Shown here: piece by piece, positions 1 through 10,146 of the stretch
How positions within the stretch are numbered: position 1 is the first letter of the stretch
How the letters are laid out: every line of letters starts with the position of its first letter
Assembly (NCBI GenBank): GCA_017303835.1
Contig: JAFLBI010000001.1
Span: 2,108,001-2,172,000, forward strand
DNA length: 64,000 nt
Origin: Chitinophagales bacterium
GTDB taxonomy: Bacteria > Bacteroidota > Bacteroidia > Chitinophagales > Chitinophagaceae
Direction: 5' to 3'
Program-made: the position numbers and the translations under genes
Notes under the pieces: model-generated
What the model was told of the DNA's origin: nothing
The model's input: only the letters and a program-made list of their open reading frames with translations
The model's database searches: none

Positions 1-1247
1 GATTGTATGTCAAAACTTCCTGCGTCAAGATGCCCATGATTAGCATTGTTTGCACCACCATGTATTGAAATAAATGCAGCAGTATCATTCCAAGATGATC
101 TGATACTTGCAACTTCAATACCTCTCGTATAATTGGCAAGCGGAATATCTAACCTTTCATTTGTATTCTTCTCTACCAAAGCAGGATCATAATAAAGCAG
201 ATCTTGCCAGGTAACATTTCTCTGAGTAATACTATTGTGATAGTTTAATGTGGCCAGCCCTTTATCTTGATAATGTCTAGCGAACCAAAAAAGTGTTTTT
301 GCCTTTTCTGTTTTTATTGGGTCATCACCAATATTCAAGGCTGCTACCGGACCTGACATCAATACAGGAAACCACCCTGTTTTTTTAAAGCCTGAAATTG
401 TATCCAGACCAAAGACTGTGCCCAGTCTTCTTTTAAGTGCTTCAAAAGTAATCGTGGTGTACATTAATCCATAACCCCAGTACATTAACCCTTCTTCGCT
501 TTGCCCATCCGGAGAAAAATGCTGAATATATGTAGGTAATCTGTTCACTGCTAGGCTGATCACCTCTGCACACAAGGCCGGATTGTACTCAAATATTGCT
601 AAAGCAGCCATGATGATTCCCCCATTACATATTCCATTCCAGTTATGATTGGCAGTTGACCACCATATATTCTTTCGCATTTGCTCTCTGCCGGGTATTA
701 GCACAAACTTCATTACCGCATCGGCAAGCAGTTTTTTTTGTTCCTCTTTGATATAAGTTCTCAATCCGTTAATAGCAAATGCGACATCAAAAGCACCAAT
801 ACCTGCATCTAAAAAATGGCGGTTAGCTCCCCAATCAGGGTAATTTGCCATTAATGCTAATTGTTTCCATGCCCTTGCAGCATAAATAGAATCTTTAGTA
901 ATCTGATAACTAAGTATCAGTAAAGGTAATTGCGACGCGAATTGATGGACCGCTTTTACCCTTAGCTTGGCTTCATCCAAAGAATATTCCAATAATGGTT
1001 CTTCCAGAATTTTATTTGCTTCATGTATTGCTTTCCTGACTCCCAAAGCAACCAGTGAGTCTTTTGACTGAAGTTCATTAATACGCTTAATATCCTGATC
1101 ATTGAAAAAAAAACCTGTTTTATCTGCTGAGTGGCTGTTTGTATGCAGATAGCTTATTTGTTCGGGAGTGGTAATTTGAAAAACCTGTGCAGGAACACAC
1201 GGAATGTAACTAAAGCATACAAAAAGCTGAATGAGAAATTTATTCAT
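1..1247 (-). CDS. Heparinase II/III-family polysaccharide lyase, C-terminus cut by window edge
   Basis: This secreted protein is read by translating the minus strand from the ATG at 1247; 415 codons are visible and the frame is still open at base 1. It begins with a signal peptide (MNKFLIQLFVCFSYIPCVPAQ, cleavage after AQ). The visible part is the helical toroid domain of the heparinase II/III superfamily, with HNWNGICNGG, SEEGLMYWGYGL (the Glu and Tyr region near the active site) and the start of the C-terminal sheet domain (NHGHLDAGSF). The same motifs occur in the lyase at 3331-5427, so the two are paralogues. It starts 5 bases after the stop of the EF-hand-like gene, so the two are co-transcribed. 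The superfamily contains several lyase families (PL12, PL15, PL17, PL21 and others), and I cannot choose between them. An unsaturated uronate product is expected from family knowledge. Confidence 0.8.
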   Translation of the reverse strand, partial: MNKFLIQLFVCFSYIPCVPAQVFQITTPEQISYLHTNSHSADKTGFFFNDQDIKRINELQSKDSLVALGVRKAIHEANKILEEPLLEYSLDEAKLRVKAVHQFASQLPLLILSYQITKDSIYAARAWKQLALMANYPDWGANRHFLDAGIGAFDVAFAINGLRTYIKEEQKKLLADAVMKFVLIPGREQMRKNIWWSTANHNWNGICNGGIIMAALAIFEYNPALCAEVISLAVNRLPTYIQHFSPDGQSEEGLMYWGYGLMYTTITFEALKRRLGTVFGLDTISGFKKTGWFPVLMSGPVAALNIGDDPIKTEKAKTLFWFARHYQDKGLATLNYHNSITQRNVTWQDLLYYDPALVEKNTNERLDIPLANYTRGIEVASIRSSWNDTAAFISIHGGANNANHGHLDAGSFDIQ

Positions 1248-1252
1248 TTCTT

Positions 1253-3046
1253 TTATTTTAGAAAAGATGACCAATTTCCTGAGTAATAGGCTTTGTCTAG
1301 TTGTTGCTTTAGTTGTTGGTCATTACGGATTATTGCAGCATAACGCATATCCTGGTATAAATAAAAACTCAGCCAAAATCCATAGTCATATTTCTCTTGC
1401 AACGAATTAGGCGCTTTATAAAAAGCATACCAATATGTATTTATACCAGCAGCTTCAGCTATTTGAACAATCTGTTTAGCAAGTGTCCATTTTTTCTCTA
1501 CTTGTTGCTTGAATAAAGTAGATAACTGTTTATTGGTAGTTGTACCCGTTAGTATCAGCCTTTGTTTGTCTGAAATACCCAGCTTCTTAAATGAGACAGA
1601 ATCTTCGAATACTTTATCACCATCTAAATCATATAAAAGTTTGTCTACAAAACCATTTCCATCTGTATCCTCATACTTAATTACTGCAAATTTTTCGGGC
1701 ATCAATTGCAGTCTTTTTCTATTCCATTTTTCGTAGAATCCACCGAATCCTTGATAGGAAAAGGCTGTTTGGTCGATACGCCACGCCCCCCATTCAGCTC
1801 CAAATAAGTGAATTTTCCCATCAAAAGCACCAAAATAGATGGCGCCTTTACCCGAGTTATCCATATCAAATTCGCCTCTATCGCCTACTGCATCGGCTTG
1901 GCTATTATGGTCCAATCCGCCATTTTCAACCCCTGTCTTCCATAAATCCAGCGGATCATAAAATTCAACTCTCTCCCATCTGTTACAATCATCGTCTTCA
2001 TCAAAAACAAGCCTGCATTGTTGCCAATCTCCATTTTTGAAAATCATTGAATAGGCGGTATCTCGATCTGGGTAATAGAGCTGATCAATTTGTCGCCATC
2101 TTGGATCATAAAAAAAGGAATCAGCCGCCTTTAATCCTCTTAGGTACTTATACCGATGCACTTGGTTTTCGTATGAAAACCCTTTACCTCTAAACAACAA
2201 ACTCATATCAAAGTCAAACTCATTACCTGCAGAATTATCATTATCAATATCCCATGTTATTGCAGCATAATCGATTCGCTTTGTGAATGCTACGTCATAA
2301 ACTGTGTCAATTTGGTGAAAATTATTTTTCTGTGGTTGTGCGGGATCCCTGAATACGGGGGAGTCCACCAAGCGTATAGCCATCTCCGTAAGCTTATCTC
2401 CATCAGTATCATAAAAAATAAAAGGGTTCTCCCAGTTAAACCTCAGATCATTTATTCTAAAACTTGAAGCATGCATCTTAAGGAAAGTAGAATTACCATG
2501 GTAATCTTTATAAAAGTTACCGTGCCCGTAATGTTCCCATGCACGCATCATTATAAGATTCCAATCAACATAGTGCATGATTTGGTCCTTATCAACATCC
2601 AATACATACATAAAATCAGCACCCCAATCATAATAGTTGCGCACTTTCGTTCCTGCATTATTCACAATCAATTGTACATCGGCTTTACCATCTCCATCTT
2701 CATCACTCCAATCTATAGAGAAATCATGTGGGCCTGCGAAAATTCCATCTTTGTTTTTATCTATCAAAAGGCAATCGTTGTCAGTATCTCCTTCTGTAGC
2801 ATTTTTAAGCATATCATCATCATCGTCAATCCAAATAATAGGAATTGAATCATTCAGCATTGACTTAAGCACATCAGGATCCCCGTCTTTATCTAAATCA
2901 ATTCTTTGAACAGATGTAACGACAAAAATCGGCCTCCATGGAATCAGCTGCGTTTGCTTATTCCAGTATGTTGTTTGCTTTTCCTGTGCTATTGCAGCTC
3001 CACTGAAGTATGCAATGCAAATCATCAATAAAACTATTTTCTTCAT
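1253..3046 (-). CDS. Secreted protein with about ten EF-hand/dockerin-like Asp-rich loops
   Basis: I do not recognise a named family. The protein has a signal peptide (MKKIVLLMICIAYFSGAAIAQ), which is why I start at the ATG at 3046 and not at the in-frame ATG nine bases upstream at 3055. Mature length is about 576 residues. Calcium-loop-like motifs are spread along it: DLDKDGDPD, DTDNDC, DKNKDG, DEDGDGKAD, DVDKDQ, DTDGDK, DIDNDN, DEDDDC, DTDGNGFVD and DLDGDK. It is also rich in Trp and Tyr (for example YYDWGADFMYV and AEWGAWRI), as surface carbohydrate-binding or carbohydrate-active proteins often are. It sits between two heparinase-like genes on the same strand, 5 bases before the second one, which ties it to polymer breakdown. 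It may be an auxiliary binding protein or an uncharacterised enzyme. Calcium binding is inferred from the loops only. Confidence 0.75.
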   Translation of the reverse strand: MKKIVLLMICIAYFSGAAIAQEKQTTYWNKQTQLIPWRPIFVVTSVQRIDLDKDGDPDVLKSMLNDSIPIIWIDDDDDMLKNATEGDTDNDCLLIDKNKDGIFAGPHDFSIDWSDEDGDGKADVQLIVNNAGTKVRNYYDWGADFMYVLDVDKDQIMHYVDWNLIMMRAWEHYGHGNFYKDYHGNSTFLKMHASSFRINDLRFNWENPFIFYDTDGDKLTEMAIRLVDSPVFRDPAQPQKNNFHQIDTVYDVAFTKRIDYAAITWDIDNDNSAGNEFDFDMSLLFRGKGFSYENQVHRYKYLRGLKAADSFFYDPRWRQIDQLYYPDRDTAYSMIFKNGDWQQCRLVFDEDDDCNRWERVEFYDPLDLWKTGVENGGLDHNSQADAVGDRGEFDMDNSGKGAIYFGAFDGKIHLFGAEWGAWRIDQTAFSYQGFGGFYEKWNRKRLQLMPEKFAVIKYEDTDGNGFVDKLLYDLDGDKVFEDSVSFKKLGISDKQRLILTGTTTNKQLSTLFKQQVEKKWTLAKQIVQIAEAAGINTYWYAFYKAPNSLQEKYDYGFWLSFYLYQDMRYAAIIRNDQQLKQQLDKAYYSGNWSSFLK

Positions 3047-3330
3047 ACAGATCATTAATAAAGCCCTTTATACCCCTAATCTATTTTTTCTCATTAAACC
3101 GTTTAAAGGAATCTGTATCCCACCTGTATTCCCTAACTAATTCCACACTTCTATTCGCAATGCGCTTATCATATCTTGATATTCCCGTTGACCATAAAGG
3201 TTATTTTTTCTCCTATATATTTCAACAAATCATACAATTCATTTAAACATTAGATAACAAGTATACTGTGTACAAAAAGGAATCAGGGAAATAACAAGCT
3301 GTTTTAAACGTACTTCTCATTACATCTGGT

Positions 3331-5427
3331 TTAATTAGTTGTTGTCCAGTTATCCAATGGCACTAAATCTGTTGTAGCTGTCGTAAGAGAGGTCACAAAA
3401 TCAACACGAATTGTTGTTGCAGCAGAAATGCCTGTTAAACGTATTTGCAGTTTTCCATAAAACGGGTTCAGTGAATTCTTTCCAGACATCAGCGTTCCGA
3501 ATATTGGTGCTGTTTCATTAAGGTAAAGGACAGTTGAAGTAGAACGATCCACTTTTTCGAATACCGCTGTAGCCGGTGCCTTTAATACTGCATATATTGT
3601 TTTCCCATTCCGAACCATTGTAGCGGTTTTGCCATCCGGACTTAAAGTAATTCCATCTGATGCAGGTGTCTGCATCAGCCAATACACAAGTGATGAAGAT
3701 TTTGGCGTGAATTCGTCTTGAACAGTAACCAAACCTCTTGATCTGTTCAGCTTGATCCCTCTTCTATATGCATTAACATCTCTGGTATAACAATCTCTCA
3801 AATCAAGCAGAAAAAAACCGCCGGATGCGTCCAGATCACTTTTGGAAAGAGAAGCTTTGCCTGCAGGATTTTGCTCTGGTCTTGCGTCAGGATTAAATAC
3901 AAGGCAATTTTTACTTTCTGTTTTAATTCTGTAATAATAGAACCTACCGGTTGCAGCGGCTGTATTGGTAGGGGCTGAAGTATACGCCGGATTGGTTACA
4001 GTAAAATAATCAGCTGGGTAAGGATCTTGCCTTCCCAGATTACCAATACCAAAATTCTCTCCCAAAGCCTGCAGATAAAAAGACCCTGCGTCTAAATGAC
4101 CATGACTAGATGCATTGTCACCACCATGTATTCCAACATAAAGGGCATTATCATCATTATGTTTTTCTAATACATACATATATTCTAGGCCACGAATATA
4201 TCCTCCAAGCGGCGCTTGAGTTGACGAACCTGATCCAACTAACTCTTTTGGATAGAAAAGTAAATCTGTCCAACCATTCATTTTAACAGTTCTGGATGCA
4301 TTAACCGCCAAGCAAGCATCATAATGCATTTTAGCCAAATTGGCATCATTGAAATATTTTGCAAACCAGAAATAGGATAAAAACTTATTACTCTTACCAT
4401 TATATAGGTAATCATCACCAATTGATACCGTACCTACAGGTCCAGATACCTGATAAGGAAACCATCCAGTTTTCTTAAAGCCTGCACTTTCCGCCAGACC
4501 ATATGTTGTACTCAAACATCTTTTAAGACTTTCAAAAGCGAGAAAAGTATTGTTCAACCCATAGGCCCAATATGACATACCTTCTTCACTTGCGCCGTCT
4601 GGCTCAAGCGATTGCATATATCTAGCAATTCCATTTGCACTCATAGCAATTACAGTGCTATTAAATGTAGAATCATACTCATAGCCAGCCAGAGCAGCCA
4701 TCAGCATTCCTCCATGACAGATTCCATTCCAGTTATCATCAGACAAGTACCATTTCCATACACCAGTATTTGTTTCAATTTGTGTTTTACCAGGTTGAAG
4801 TACAAAAGACTTTACTGTATTGTATATGCGGAGACGTTGTGAAGATGACAAATAATCCCATAGACCGTCTAAAGCAATGGCAACCCCTTTCGCTGCAATA
4901 CCAGCATCAAGAAAATGACGATTTGCCCCCCAATCAGGAAAGCCACAAAGCGCATCGACTTGTTGCCAACATTTAGCCGCATAGCGCGCATCTTTCGTAA
5001 ACTGGTATGCTAAAACGAGATAAGGAATTTGATCATTTGATACTGTATGTATGGATGGTATTCTTAAACCAGCTCCATCCAAAGCATAAGTCGGAAGCGC
5101 AGCGCCCAACAATGCATTCGCCCTTGATATAATATCATCATAATTGGATTTTGCAAAGGCGTCAGCAGCTGAAGTTTCCTTAATCCGCGTAATATCAGCA
5201 TTTGAGAAAAGAAGGCGGGGGTGTACATCTTTTGTTTTCATTCCATTAAAGCACTCTCGTATAGTTGCTGCACTAACAGGAATTACAGCATTGGTTGTAA
5301 ATACACTACCTCCCCCTGTATTACCGCCACCGCCTGTTCCACTTGTACCGGGTACCACATCTTTCTTTTTGCATCCGATAGCAAATGCCAAAAGCACTAC
5401 AAGTAGTATGTATTTACCACGAAACAT
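3331..5427 (-). CDS. Heparinase II/III-family lyase, lipoprotein
   Basis: This is a predicted surface or periplasmic polysaccharide lyase of 698 residues. The N-terminus is a lipoprotein signal (LLAFAIGC, Cys19) followed by a Gly/Thr-rich linker to about residue 42. The toroid domain follows, with GANRHFLDAGI near 168, DNWNGICHGG near 231 and SEEGMSYWAYGL near 280. The C-terminal sheet domain contains SSHGHLDAGSF near 440. The Tyr of the YW motif and the His of HGHLD are the expected catalytic region in this superfamily. The gene starts 3 bases after the SusD stop, so it belongs to the SusCD operon. The lipid anchor suggests it works in the envelope, feeding oligomers to SusCD. Exact substrate (glycosaminoglycan, glucuronan, alginate or another uronan) cannot be read from sequence. 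A 284-base gap separates it from the next gene downstream. Confidence 0.85.
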   Translation of the reverse strand: MFRGKYILLVVLLAFAIGCKKKDVVPGTSGTGGGGNTGGGSVFTTNAVIPVSAATIRECFNGMKTKDVHPRLLFSNADITRIKETSAADAFAKSNYDDIISRANALLGAALPTYALDGAGLRIPSIHTVSNDQIPYLVLAYQFTKDARYAAKCWQQVDALCGFPDWGANRHFLDAGIAAKGVAIALDGLWDYLSSSQRLRIYNTVKSFVLQPGKTQIETNTGVWKWYLSDDNWNGICHGGMLMAALAGYEYDSTFNSTVIAMSANGIARYMQSLEPDGASEEGMSYWAYGLNNTFLAFESLKRCLSTTYGLAESAGFKKTGWFPYQVSGPVGTVSIGDDYLYNGKSNKFLSYFWFAKYFNDANLAKMHYDACLAVNASRTVKMNGWTDLLFYPKELVGSGSSTQAPLGGYIRGLEYMYVLEKHNDDNALYVGIHGGDNASSHGHLDAGSFYLQALGENFGIGNLGRQDPYPADYFTVTNPAYTSAPTNTAAATGRFYYYRIKTESKNCLVFNPDARPEQNPAGKASLSKSDLDASGGFFLLDLRDCYTRDVNAYRRGIKLNRSRGLVTVQDEFTPKSSSLVYWLMQTPASDGITLSPDGKTATMVRNGKTIYAVLKAPATAVFEKVDRSTSTVLYLNETAPIFGTLMSGKNSLNPFYGKLQIRLTGISAATTIRVDFVTSLTTATTDLVPLDNWTTTN

Positions 5428-5430
5428 AGA

Positions 5431-7227
5431 TTACCATCCTGGATTTTGTTGAATACCCCCATTGGATTTTGCTACTTCCGCAAACGGAATTGGATACCAA
5501 TACATTTTGGGTGAGAACACTCTAGGCTCTACTACAAAAGGCTCGTATGAAAAACTTGTTGGTCCCGAACGTCTTACACGCATACCACGTAAAGGCTGGT
5601 TCTCTGTTATTTCAGCAATCTTCCATCTTCTTACATCAAAAAATCGATGTTCTTCAAACGCCAACTCCACCCTTCTTTCGTTTCTGATTCTATCCCGCAA
5701 TGCCTCCTGTGTAATACCCGCAGCAATTGCAGGCTGGCCGGCCCTTGCTCTGACCATATTAATAGCCTCGCGAGCAGAACGTATAGCAGGTGTACCATTG
5801 AGCAGAGGTTTTGCTTCCGGACCAAAGGCTTCATTTGCAGCCTCGGCATAATTCAATAAAACTTCTGCAAACCGCATCAGAATCCAGGCCTTCGCTCTTG
5901 TTCCTGCCAAAGCAAGATTATAGTTCTCAACACACATTTTACGTAAGTAATATCCAGTAGTTGTGGCACCAGCTTTTGCACCAATTCCATCAGCACCATC
6001 AATAAAAGATTCAACAGTTCTAGCAGTATTATTGGTATTTAATCCCATAGTTGAACCATTCAGCACTACTATCCATCCCAATCGCTGATCGCGATTCAGA
6101 TAAGGGTTCGCAGGGTCATAACCAGATCCCGGGGCGCTGATGGGCAAACCAGTTGTTCTCATTTCAAATGCATCAACAAGATTCTGAGAAGGACAAGTGG
6201 CACCTTCGCCACCATTCACCATTCCGACAGGATAATTGGCTCTTTCGAAAGTGTTAGAATTCAGCTGAAAGGGTCGTGTTAAGATTATCCCTGAATTCCA
6301 ACCTTTTCTTGGTGTTAAATTATTCGTCGTATTCTGAGACATAAATAAGTCCCGATAGTTTGCACTAAGAAAATTTACGTGTGCACAGTTTGGATCGGTG
6401 AAAAGTTGTTGCGCAGCTTCAGCAGCCCTTAGCCATTTAGTAACACTATTTGCTGCATTATTCAAGGGACTAGCAGCATATAGAAGTGCTCTTAGTTTTA
6501 AAGCAACAGCAGCAGGCTTTTCAATTCTACCCAATCTATTGTTATCAGTACCAGCATCTCCTCTTCCAATGGTTTGTCCGGCAGGAATGCCATAATTGAT
6601 ATAGTGATTGGTTAAATCAGGATATGCTAGATTGCATTGTTCTACAATAAAGTCAACGCACTCATCAAAAGTTGCTCTTCGAACATTAAATGCCTCCTGC
6701 TCAGTCAGCACTTTTGTTACGATAGGAACCCCACCATATCGCTTAATAAGTTCCATATAAAAGTAAGCTCTGAGGAATCTCACTTCAGCTCTGAGCTTAA
6801 TAAAATCATCAACATCAATGACATAATTAGCCTTGTTATTTATTGTATCCTGCACAAGAAGCCTTCTGAAATCTTCTGTTTTCTCCAGGAAGAGATTTGC
6901 ATGTCTTATACCTCTGTAATACTCGGCCCACACATCGTCTGGATTGGTGAATGGATCCCACGCTCCTGCATTAAATCTTTGAATGTTGTTAAACCGCGCA
7001 TAATCTGCTTCATCAGAAGCATTTGCCATCAAAGCATTACCGCCGAAGCGGTTTAGTTGCGGCAGATAATTGTAAACACCCATTCCAAAGGCTTTCAGGT
7101 TCGCCGGACCTGAATTGAGAAATAAATCTTCATTGAAGTTTTGCTGAATTTGTGTGTCTAAAAAGTTTTTTCTGCAAGACATGAGAAAAAAACCAGCTAG
7201 CACAAATAATATTAATGTCTTTTTCAT
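5431..7227 (-). CDS. SusD/RagB-family glycan-binding lipoprotein (second pair)
   Basis: This is an outer-membrane surface lipoprotein of 598 residues that forms the lid of a SusC channel and captures oligosaccharides. It starts with a lipoprotein signal ending LMSC (Cys18). The TPR-containing N-terminal half is typical (AEVRFLRAYFYMELIKRYGG near 150). The C-terminal signature EHRFFDVRRWKIAE is present, and the protein ends in IQQNPGW, as most SusD proteins do. It lies 28 bases downstream of its SusC partner and 3 bases upstream of the heparinase lipoprotein, forming one operon. It shares the EHRFFDVRRWKIA signature with the SusD at 10147-12096 but the rest differs, so the two pairs probably handle different oligomers or polymer sizes. 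Confidence 0.93.
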   Translation of the reverse strand: MKKTLILFVLAGFFLMSCRKNFLDTQIQQNFNEDLFLNSGPANLKAFGMGVYNYLPQLNRFGGNALMANASDEADYARFNNIQRFNAGAWDPFTNPDDVWAEYYRGIRHANLFLEKTEDFRRLLVQDTINNKANYVIDVDDFIKLRAEVRFLRAYFYMELIKRYGGVPIVTKVLTEQEAFNVRRATFDECVDFIVEQCNLAYPDLTNHYINYGIPAGQTIGRGDAGTDNNRLGRIEKPAAVALKLRALLYAASPLNNAANSVTKWLRAAEAAQQLFTDPNCAHVNFLSANYRDLFMSQNTTNNLTPRKGWNSGIILTRPFQLNSNTFERANYPVGMVNGGEGATCPSQNLVDAFEMRTTGLPISAPGSGYDPANPYLNRDQRLGWIVVLNGSTMGLNTNNTARTVESFIDGADGIGAKAGATTTGYYLRKMCVENYNLALAGTRAKAWILMRFAEVLLNYAEAANEAFGPEAKPLLNGTPAIRSAREAINMVRARAGQPAIAAGITQEALRDRIRNERRVELAFEEHRFFDVRRWKIAEITENQPLRGMRVRRSGPTSFSYEPFVVEPRVFSPKMYWYPIPFAEVAKSNGGIQQNPGW

Positions 7228-7255
7228 GACAACTCATTAAGATTTTAAATAATCA

Positions 7256-10123
7256 CTACATTTTAAGTGTAAATCCAAAATTGAAAGACTTAAGCGGAGG
7301 GTGTACAAAAGGATTCATTACCTCTGGATCTACATTTATTTCATCAATACGATCTATTGTTAATAGATTATTTGCACTAATGAAGAAGCGTATACCATCC
7401 ATTCCAATCTTATTGCTCCACTTAATTGGCATCTGATATCCTATTTCAACTGTTTGGAGTCTCAAAAAAGATCCATCTCGTTGCCATAATGTTGAAGCCC
7501 TGTAGTTATTGTCATTTTGCTCTGTGGTAAGTCTAGGGAACTTTGCCATATCCATTCTAGTGCTTGTCCAATAATTGTTTTTTACCCATGGAGAGGGCTT
7601 TACACCTCCATTTAAAAAGGGTACAATCATGTTATTATCCAATAATGAAACAGTTCTTTGGGCAGCACCTTGAATCGCAACAAAAAAATCAAATGATTTA
7701 TAATTTAAACTGGCATTAGCACCATAGAAAAGCTGAGGCAAGGCTGTATTTCCAAACGGCTTGCGATCTCTATTATCAATAACACCATCACCATTTTGGT
7801 CTTTATACTTTATATCCCCCGGTCTTACTGAACCAAACAACTGTTGAGGGCTTGAATTGATATCGGCCTGATCTCTAAAGAACCCTGCAAATTCTAAAAC
7901 AAATGGCTGATTGATCGGATTTCCTCTAGCAACAAGATATGGATCTGAAGGAGTAAATTCAGCGATATCGATTATTTTATTTCGAGCAAATGAAATGTTA
8001 CCACCAATATTCAGTGTTACATTACTGATTTTCTCTTTATAGTTTAACTCCAGTTCGGCTCCATATGCTTTAGTTTTTCCTCTGTTAACAGCAGCAAAAT
8101 TCACACCCATCACTGATGGAATATAGCTGGACGGATTCAGGAAAATGTCTGTTCTGCGCTCATAAAAATAATCGAAGGCAACAGAAAGCTTATGAAACAA
8201 AACGGATTCAAAACCTACATTGATACGATTTGCTTTTTCCCATGTAACATTTCTATTGGCTAGGTTTCCTTGGTTAAACATTGGCGCGTTTACCCCTAAG
8301 TTGTTACCAATAAGATAATTACCAGTTCCTACATAATTCTGGTTAAAAATAAACCTACCTGCATTGCCAGTATTATCATTACCTAATAAACCCCAAGAAG
8401 CCTTCATTTTAAGAAAATTGACGAAATCAACTTTCTGCATAAAGGACTCATCACTCATTATCCAACCTGCAGACAATGAAGGGAAAAAACCAAATCTGTT
8501 TCCTTTAGGAAAATTTTCAGAGCCACTATATGCATAACCTAACTCAGCAAAATATTTGCTTTTAAAGTTATACATGACTCTACCCATAATTCGTTGCTCA
8601 GCAAAAGGCATTTCAGATCCTTCTGCACGAAATGTTTCTTGATAGTAAGATGTGGTCGCATAAATTTCATGATTGCCAAAGCTACGTCCGTATTCAAACC
8701 CACTCAACATAGTTGAGCGGTTAAACTGTGTACCATTCCCTTGAGTGATGGTAAAGTTATTATCTACAGTTCCTCTTGTCACTTTATCATATGGCAAAAC
8801 CCCCGGAGTCGTTATCAAGTCAAATCTTGGAATAACTTCATCATAGTAAAGAGATCTTGTTTTATTATACGTATCGAAGAAGAAATTGCTAAAGTTGATT
8901 TGCCAATAAGCTTTCAAACCTTTTGTAATAAAATCAAGTTTTCCAATCAATTTCACATTTGCATCTACTGTTCTATCATTAATAGACTGATAACCTCTTT
9001 GTATTATTGTCGCTTTAGGGTTATCTGCATATCCCTGCGTTCCTCCCCAGCGACCATCTTGAGTTATAACAGGATAAGGATTAAATAATGAAAGTGTACG
9101 CCATAAAGTATTCTCTGATGCATTAGGGAAATATTTATCATTTATAGTTCCTCTGAAATTTGTCTGTGCGGAAAGAAACTTTGTAATATTCACATCAAAG
9201 TTTACACGAAGATTATACCTCTTTAAATTGTAGTTACTATTGGTAACCCTCTTTGTTTCAGTACCTGCATACAAACCTTGGTAGTCAGCAAATCCCAATG
9301 CCACAAAGTATTTAGCATCCTGCCTGCCACCGCTAAAGCTTAGGGCATAATCTTGACTCAAAGCATTTGGCCTAACCACTTCTTTATACCAATCTACATC
9401 TGGGTACAAAAAGGGGTACTCGCCTGTTTTAAAAAAATTAACTATTGAATCATTTCTAAAATACCCTTCACGAATTGTTTTGCCATCACTAATAAGGCCT
9501 TCATTGAACATTGTTGCATAATCACCATTGTTCACCACATCTGGTAAAAATCTTGGAGAATGAACGCCAAAACGTGAAGTGAAATTTATCTTAGTTTTGG
9601 AAGACTCAGTGCCTCGTTTAGTAGTAATAAGTACTGCACCATTCGCCGCATCCATTCCAAACTGAGACAAAGCAGCTGCATCTTTCAATACAGATACACT
9701 TTCAATTTCTTCAGGCAAAAGAGAAAACCAGTTTGTTTCAAATCCATCCACAAGCACCAAAACATTATTATCTTGAAATGTTTGTCGACCTCTAATGAAT
9801 AACCCTGGAAAATCAGTATTACCCTGGGCACCTCCAGACTGAGAAACATAAAGACCGGAAAGTTGGCCCATCAATGTATTTCCCAATGTTGGCGTATTAA
9901 TACCTTTCAAACGATCCCCTTTTATCATGGAAAATGCAGCTGTATTCTTCCTACTTTCTATAGTAGGACCAAAGGGAAGATGCACTACATCATTATTGAA
10001 TGAAACAAGCTTTGTTTGCTTATTTGCTTTAGATGTATCAGCTGGATTTGCAAATACATTAATAACGGAATAGAGCATAAAGCCCGTTAAAAATGTAACC
10101 TTATCAATATTATATAATTTCAT
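7256..10123 (-). CDS. SusC/RagA TonB-dependent outer-membrane transporter, no STN domain
   Basis: This is the TonB-dependent beta-barrel channel of the second SusCD pair. I start at the ATG at 10123, which gives a signal-like MKLYNIDKVTFLTGF N-terminus; an in-frame ATG at 10153 would overlap the upstream SusD stop. The plug domain has NTLMGQLSGLYVSQSGG, the SusC-typical LVLVDGFETNW and the run ESVSVLKDAAALSQFGMDA, followed by NGAVLITTKRG. The C-terminus ends FNFGFTLKM, with a terminal hydrophobic strand. Unlike the first SusC in the locus it lacks both the STN domain and a clear carboxypeptidase-like (CarboxypepD_reg) domain, so it is a transport-only channel. Its length of about 955 residues fits such a reduced form. 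Confidence 0.92.
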   Translation of the reverse strand: MKLYNIDKVTFLTGFMLYSVINVFANPADTSKANKQTKLVSFNNDVVHLPFGPTIESRKNTAAFSMIKGDRLKGINTPTLGNTLMGQLSGLYVSQSGGAQGNTDFPGLFIRGRQTFQDNNVLVLVDGFETNWFSLLPEEIESVSVLKDAAALSQFGMDAANGAVLITTKRGTESSKTKINFTSRFGVHSPRFLPDVVNNGDYATMFNEGLISDGKTIREGYFRNDSIVNFFKTGEYPFLYPDVDWYKEVVRPNALSQDYALSFSGGRQDAKYFVALGFADYQGLYAGTETKRVTNSNYNLKRYNLRVNFDVNITKFLSAQTNFRGTINDKYFPNASENTLWRTLSLFNPYPVITQDGRWGGTQGYADNPKATIIQRGYQSINDRTVDANVKLIGKLDFITKGLKAYWQINFSNFFFDTYNKTRSLYYDEVIPRFDLITTPGVLPYDKVTRGTVDNNFTITQGNGTQFNRSTMLSGFEYGRSFGNHEIYATTSYYQETFRAEGSEMPFAEQRIMGRVMYNFKSKYFAELGYAYSGSENFPKGNRFGFFPSLSAGWIMSDESFMQKVDFVNFLKMKASWGLLGNDNTGNAGRFIFNQNYVGTGNYLIGNNLGVNAPMFNQGNLANRNVTWEKANRINVGFESVLFHKLSVAFDYFYERRTDIFLNPSSYIPSVMGVNFAAVNRGKTKAYGAELELNYKEKISNVTLNIGGNISFARNKIIDIAEFTPSDPYLVARGNPINQPFVLEFAGFFRDQADINSSPQQLFGSVRPGDIKYKDQNGDGVIDNRDRKPFGNTALPQLFYGANASLNYKSFDFFVAIQGAAQRTVSLLDNNMIVPFLNGGVKPSPWVKNNYWTSTRMDMAKFPRLTTEQNDNNYRASTLWQRDGSFLRLQTVEIGYQMPIKWSNKIGMDGIRFFISANNLLTIDRIDEINVDPEVMNPFVHPPLKSFNFGFTLKM

Positions 10124-10146
10124 GTCAGGTTGATTTAATGTGTGAT

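Noticed and set aside
1..5427. Alginate utilisation locus
   Set aside because: Heparinase II/III folds also occur in alginate lyases, but kduI/kduD rather than an alginate-monomer reductase are present, so the substrate was left open.
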